DNA from: Armatimonadota bacterium
GTDB taxonomy: Bacteria; Armatimonadota; Zipacnadia; Zipacnadales; VGFC01
Direction of reading: 5' to 3'
DNA: 7,657 bases
NCBI GenBank assembly: GCA_016869015.1
Contig: VGFB01000160.1
Span: 1-7,657 of the forward strand
Positions 5,241 through 7,657 of this stretch are shown here, piece by piece (position 1 is the first letter of the stretch; the number at the start of each line of letters is the position of its first letter). The notes below the pieces were generated by a model. It was not told the DNA's origin. It ran no database searches and was given only the letters and a program-made list of their open reading frames with translations. The translations under genes were made by a program, and so were the position numbers.

Positions 5241-7106
5241 ATGGCGCTCCGCCTCGCACGTAGTGCGGCCGTATGGACCATGATAGCCGGGGGCATCGGG
5301 CCCGCGGCGCCCCAGACGCCGCCCTCCTTCTCGGCTCAGCGCGCGGCGCTGCAGCGCCTCTGCCGAGTCTTCTCTCCCTGTGATCTCAACGCGGACGGGA
5401 CCCGCGAGATCGAGGAGCTGCGCCCGATCGACCTGGGGTACACGGTCGGCGCAGCCGAGACCCGGAACGACACGGTACTGCTCATCATCGAGCCGCGACT
5501 GATGGAGGAGTCCGGCATCGACCTCCGGCCCTCGCTGCGCCAGTTTGCCGCCGACCTGGCGACGGAGGGGCACGACACCCACGCCCTCGTGGCCCAGGTC
5601 TACGCGGGCCCGCGACACCAGGACGGGCGCACCGTGCTCGCGCTGCGGGAGCTTCTTCGGGCGGCGAAGCGGGAGCTGCCCGACCTCCGGGGGGTCGTGC
5701 TGATCGGCCGCTTCCCTGAGGCGATGATCGTGCGCCAGTACTACTGGCTGAAGCAGACGCCGATCGCGATCAATGCAGGCCTGCCGAACGAGCGCAGGTT
5801 CGAGGAGGCGGTCGAGTACATCCGCGACCGGGCCGAGCTGGTGGCGTGGCGCTCGGACCTGATCCTGGGGGACCTGGACGGGCAGTGGGAGGCGGTCTAC
5901 CACGAGGGACGCACGGAGTTGCCGCACTTCCTCGCGGTGTGCCCCGAGGGCGTCGAGGCTCAGGACAGCACGACCGACCTCTACGAGTTCGGGACCGACG
6001 CCTTCGAGGACTTCTTCTTCGTGAACGACGGCAAGTGGCGGATGGAGGCGAAGGGGGAGGGACGAATCCGCTTCCAGCAACTACCGGACGAGAACGATGA
6101 GTGCTCGCCGGATGATCTCACGCTGCCGAACCCTCTGGCCCGCCCCGATCTCCGGGTCTCCCGGGTCGATGCGAGCCATGTTGGTCTGGAGCCCGCTTCG
6201 GACCTCGTGGATGCCGAGGGGAGGGGCCTGCTGGACGAGCGAGGGCTCCCGCAGACGCTGACCTTCGCTGATACGGCCTCGACGCCCCGGGCGATCGGCG
6301 TCTGGCGGCACTCCGAACAGACGGAGCGTCGGCTCCTCGCCGAGTACTTCGAACGTAACCACCGCTTCCGAACGGGCGGCTACGCCGAAGCCCGGAAGCC
6401 GGCGTCCTTCAGCACCGAGTTCGGTTCCGCGCTGCCCGAGCTGCGTGAGACGTTCGCTGCATGGAAGGGCTTTGACGAACCGGGCTACGATGTTCAGGGC
6501 GAGGGGGCGACGTTGCTGGAGGCCATCCGGTGGCTGAAGCGCCCGGCGGCGGTGCGGGCGCTGAAGGCCCACAGCGATCCGTGGGGCTCGAGCGTGGGGA
6601 AGACCGAGGACGCGGAAGCACTGAAGACCGAGCTCGGCGGCACCTTCGGCGGCTGGCGAAGCGAGGGGAACCAGCTGGTGCCGGGGCTGCTGAACCAGGA
6701 CAAGCTGCACTTAGAGTACTATCGGGCGCTCTGGGCCAACGGGCAACTGCCCGACTGCGGCGTGCTATACCTACACACCGGGTGTGAGAGCATCGCCCCC
6801 GAGGGCGCGGCCACGCTCCCCTACAGCCACCCGCAGTACGGCTACTGGCAGGGAGCTGAGTCGCTGCTGTTCCATGCCAACGGTCTCGCCCTGGTTGGCC
6901 GATCAAAGGTCTTCTACGACGAGCCTCGCGGCTTTTTCAGGGTGCTCGCGACCGGCGGCACGGTCGGCGAAGCATGGGCGGAGTACTTCGCCATCGAGTC
7001 CGCCGCGACGGATGTCGACGAGGTCGGGGGCGGTATCGGGCGCAAGCGCGCCTACTTCTGGAGCGTCCTGGGCGACTGGACGCTCACGGTGCCGGGCGGC
7101 GACTGA
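5241..7106 (+). CDS. Exported gingipain-like (C25/clan CD) cysteine peptidase-related protein
   Basis: A 621-residue protein that I assign by motif pattern, not by search. A short basic-then-hydrophobic N-terminus (residues 1-25, ending near GPAAPQT) looks like a signal peptide. Residues 48-59 (DLNADGTREIEE) fit an EF-hand/dockerin calcium loop. The rest follows the C25-type order: LLIIEPRL (80-87), GVVLIGRFPE (151-160), SDLILGDLDGQWE (205-217, like the ADLDGxW motif), RPDLRVSRVD (301-310), EYFERNHRFRTGG (368-380), a His-bearing segment LKAHSDPWGSS (441-451), a Cys-bearing strand VLYLHTGCES (508-517), NGLALVGRSK (547-556), GTVGEAWAEYF (573-583) and a closing WSVLGDWTLTV (607-617, like LLGDPTL). 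By position His444 and Cys515 are the likely dyad, which would make it an active extracellular peptidase; activity is unproven. GATGAGG (5224-5230) is a weak ribosome binding site; Met14 is an alternative start. It lies 167 nt after amt2 and need not share its transcript. Confidence 0.75.
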   Translation: MALRLARSAAVWTMIAGGIGPAAPQTPPSFSAQRAALQRLCRVFSPCDLNADGTREIEELRPIDLGYTVGAAETRNDTVLLIIEPRLMEESGIDLRPSLRQFAADLATEGHDTHALVAQVYAGPRHQDGRTVLALRELLRAAKRELPDLRGVVLIGRFPEAMIVRQYYWLKQTPIAINAGLPNERRFEEAVEYIRDRAELVAWRSDLILGDLDGQWEAVYHEGRTELPHFLAVCPEGVEAQDSTTDLYEFGTDAFEDFFFVNDGKWRMEAKGEGRIRFQQLPDENDECSPDDLTLPNPLARPDLRVSRVDASHVGLEPASDLVDAEGRGLLDERGLPQTLTFADTASTPRAIGVWRHSEQTERRLLAEYFERNHRFRTGGYAEARKPASFSTEFGSALPELRETFAAWKGFDEPGYDVQGEGATLLEAIRWLKRPAAVRALKAHSDPWGSSVGKTEDAEALKTELGGTFGGWRSEGNQLVPGLLNQDKLHLEYYRALWANGQLPDCGVLYLHTGCESIAPEGAATLPYSHPQYGYWQGAESLLFHANGLALVGRSKVFYDEPRGFFRVLATGGTVGEAWAEYFAIESAATDVDEVGGGIGRKRAYFWSVLGDWTLTVPGGD

Positions 7107-7354
7107 CGACGAGGCTCCGCTTGGGCGGGCCTTGTTGCCGCCCCCTCGGGGCTGACGGCCCCACCCCCCCGACCCGGTCCCGGTGATCGGGCTTTGGCCT
7201 GGGTCCGATTCTCGTGAGTCGGTGGAACGAGCCCCTCGGGGCGAGGGTGAGAGCGCGGGTGAGCGGAGGGCGTCGTTGGCTGTGGGGGGCGTCGGCGCTC
7301 CGGAGGAGCGCAGGATGGCTAGTGCTCTGCCAAGCGTCATTCGTTGGGTTCCCG
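7107..7354. other. Intergenic stretch after the C25-like gene
   Basis: No supportable gene is seen. The stretch holds a weak hairpin CCCG (7179-7182)/CGGG (7188-7191) followed by CTTTGG, and two copies of CCCCTCGGGGC (7142-7152 and 7232-7242), each able to form a short hairpin. None is a convincing terminator. Open frames across it are typical of stop-poor, GC-rich DNA. Confidence 0.4.
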
Positions 7355-7428
7355 GGAGGACAGGCATTCCTGCCTGTCCGCACAGACCTCGGGATCCGGG
7401 CGAGGACAGGCAGGAATGCCTGTCCTCC
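7355..7428. repeat. REPIN-like pair of inverted palindromic repeats
   Basis: A 25-nt unit at 7355-7379 (core GGACAGGCA-TTCC-TGCCTGTCC at 7358-7379) recurs as its exact reverse complement at 7404-7428, with 24 nt (7380-7403) between. Each core is itself a 9-bp stem with a 4-nt loop, and the two units can pair with each other into a longer stem-loop. This is the architecture of a REP doublet (REPIN): short palindromes in opposite orientation between genes, usually present in many copies and mobilised by a RAYT-type transposase elsewhere. Similar palindromes are, from memory, abundant in some Planctomycetota- and Armatimonadota-like genomes. It could also act as a transcript end for the genes on either side. 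Confidence 0.8.
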
Positions 7429-7489
7429 TGGACGCGAGAACGACCCAAGGAATCACGGCTGACAAGGCACTAGTCTGTAGTTCAGCACT

Positions 7490-7657
7490 TCAGGCGGCGG
7501 CTGGCAGGTCTGCAGGGCCATCAACAGGCCGCAGCCCGGCGTTTTTCGCGGTCGGGTCGATAGGGTGATCGGTCTGAAAAGCGATCTGGCGCAGGAAGTC
7601 CTGGGTTTGGCCGAGGCTCAGATGGGCGGCCGGTTTGCGCCAGGCGGGCCAGACGAA
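7490..7657 (-). CDS. C-terminal end of an unidentified protein (partial)
   Basis: Reading the minus strand from the right edge gives 55 uninterrupted codons ending in TGA (TCA at 7490-7492 on the plus strand). The peptide starts FVWPAWRKPAAHLSLGQTQD, continues through DFLRQIAFQTDHPIDPT and ends in DGPADLPAAA. Its codons favour G or C in third position (about three quarters), as do the genes in this window, which supports real coding. The start lies beyond the window, so length and family are unknown and I do not recognise it. It would converge with the C25-like gene, with the REPIN-like repeat between the two. A chance open frame in stop-poor DNA remains possible. Confidence 0.45.
   Translation of the reverse strand, partial: FVWPAWRKPAAHLSLGQTQDFLRQIAFQTDHPIDPTAKNAGLRPVDGPADLPAAA

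Noticed and set aside
3841..5259. Long minus-strand open frame opposite amt2 (472 codons)
   Set aside because: It is an antisense shadow of the clear Amt family gene, rich in Arg, His and Pro, with no recognisable motif.
4797..6080. Minus-strand open frame across the end of amt2 and the start of the C25-like gene (427 codons)
   Set aside because: It overlaps two well-supported plus-strand genes and has shadow-type composition.
7142..7242. Two copies of CCCCTCGGGGC, 90 bp apart
   Set aside because: They are short, self-complementary and made mostly of G and C. Chance recurrence in this composition is likely, so I note them only within the intergenic entry.
7183..7568. Several overlapping plus-strand frames of 74-96 codons across the REPIN-like repeat
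   Set aside because: They are translations of the palindromes and GC-rich spacer, overlap each other in different frames and lack coding character.

Overview
The window is a GC-rich bacterial segment (by eye about two thirds G+C or more). It holds five complete genes, all on the plus strand, and the 3' end of a probable sixth gene on the minus strand at the right edge. The first four form a compact nitrogen-assimilation cluster: type I glutamine synthetase (glnA), an ammonium transporter (amt1), a PII signal protein (glnK-like) and a second ammonium transporter (amt2). The fifth gene encodes a probably exported protein that resembles gingipain-type (family C25, clan CD) cysteine peptidases and carries an EF-hand/dockerin-like calcium loop near its N-terminus. 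The host cannot be named from the sequence alone. The high GC, the C25-like exported protein and the type of palindromic repeat near the right end recall Planctomycetota- or Armatimonadota-like environmental genomes, but this is recollection, not a search result.

Layout. Bases 1-309: no gene. This stretch holds a good sigma70-type promoter (TTGACA-N18-TATGCT with an extended -10 TG), then a leader of about 190 nt with a strong long-range stem and a 10-nt direct repeat just before the glnA ribosome binding site. Bases 310-1734: glnA. Bases 1735-1797: a 16-bp hairpin without a T-run, then the amt1 ribosome binding site. Bases 1798-3177: amt1. Bases 3222-3560: PII. Bases 3745-5073: amt2. Bases 5074-5240: a gap with two GC hairpins. 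Bases 5241-7106: the C25-like protein. Bases 7107-7489: no gene; it holds a REPIN-like pair of inverted palindromes (7355-7428). Bases 7490-7657: the C-terminal 55 codons of an unidentified minus-strand reading frame that runs off the window.

How the genes work together. Amt proteins bring ammonium into the cell, glutamine synthetase fixes it onto glutamate, and PII reads nitrogen and carbon/energy status and plugs or opens the Amt channels. The PII keeps Tyr51 (the uridylylation site in proteobacterial homologues), and the glutamine synthetase keeps the adenylylation Tyr in a DLYDLPPEE motif, so covalent control of both is possible. The PII gene lies between two Amt genes that differ from each other. 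Amt2 looks canonical. Amt1 keeps the twin histidines and the pore Asp, but has Arg where the ammonium-binding Ser of canonical Amt proteins is expected, and has lost the HGE signature of the C-terminal tail that works together with PII. This makes Amt1 the most interesting protein in the window: it may be a specialised or sensor-type Amt.
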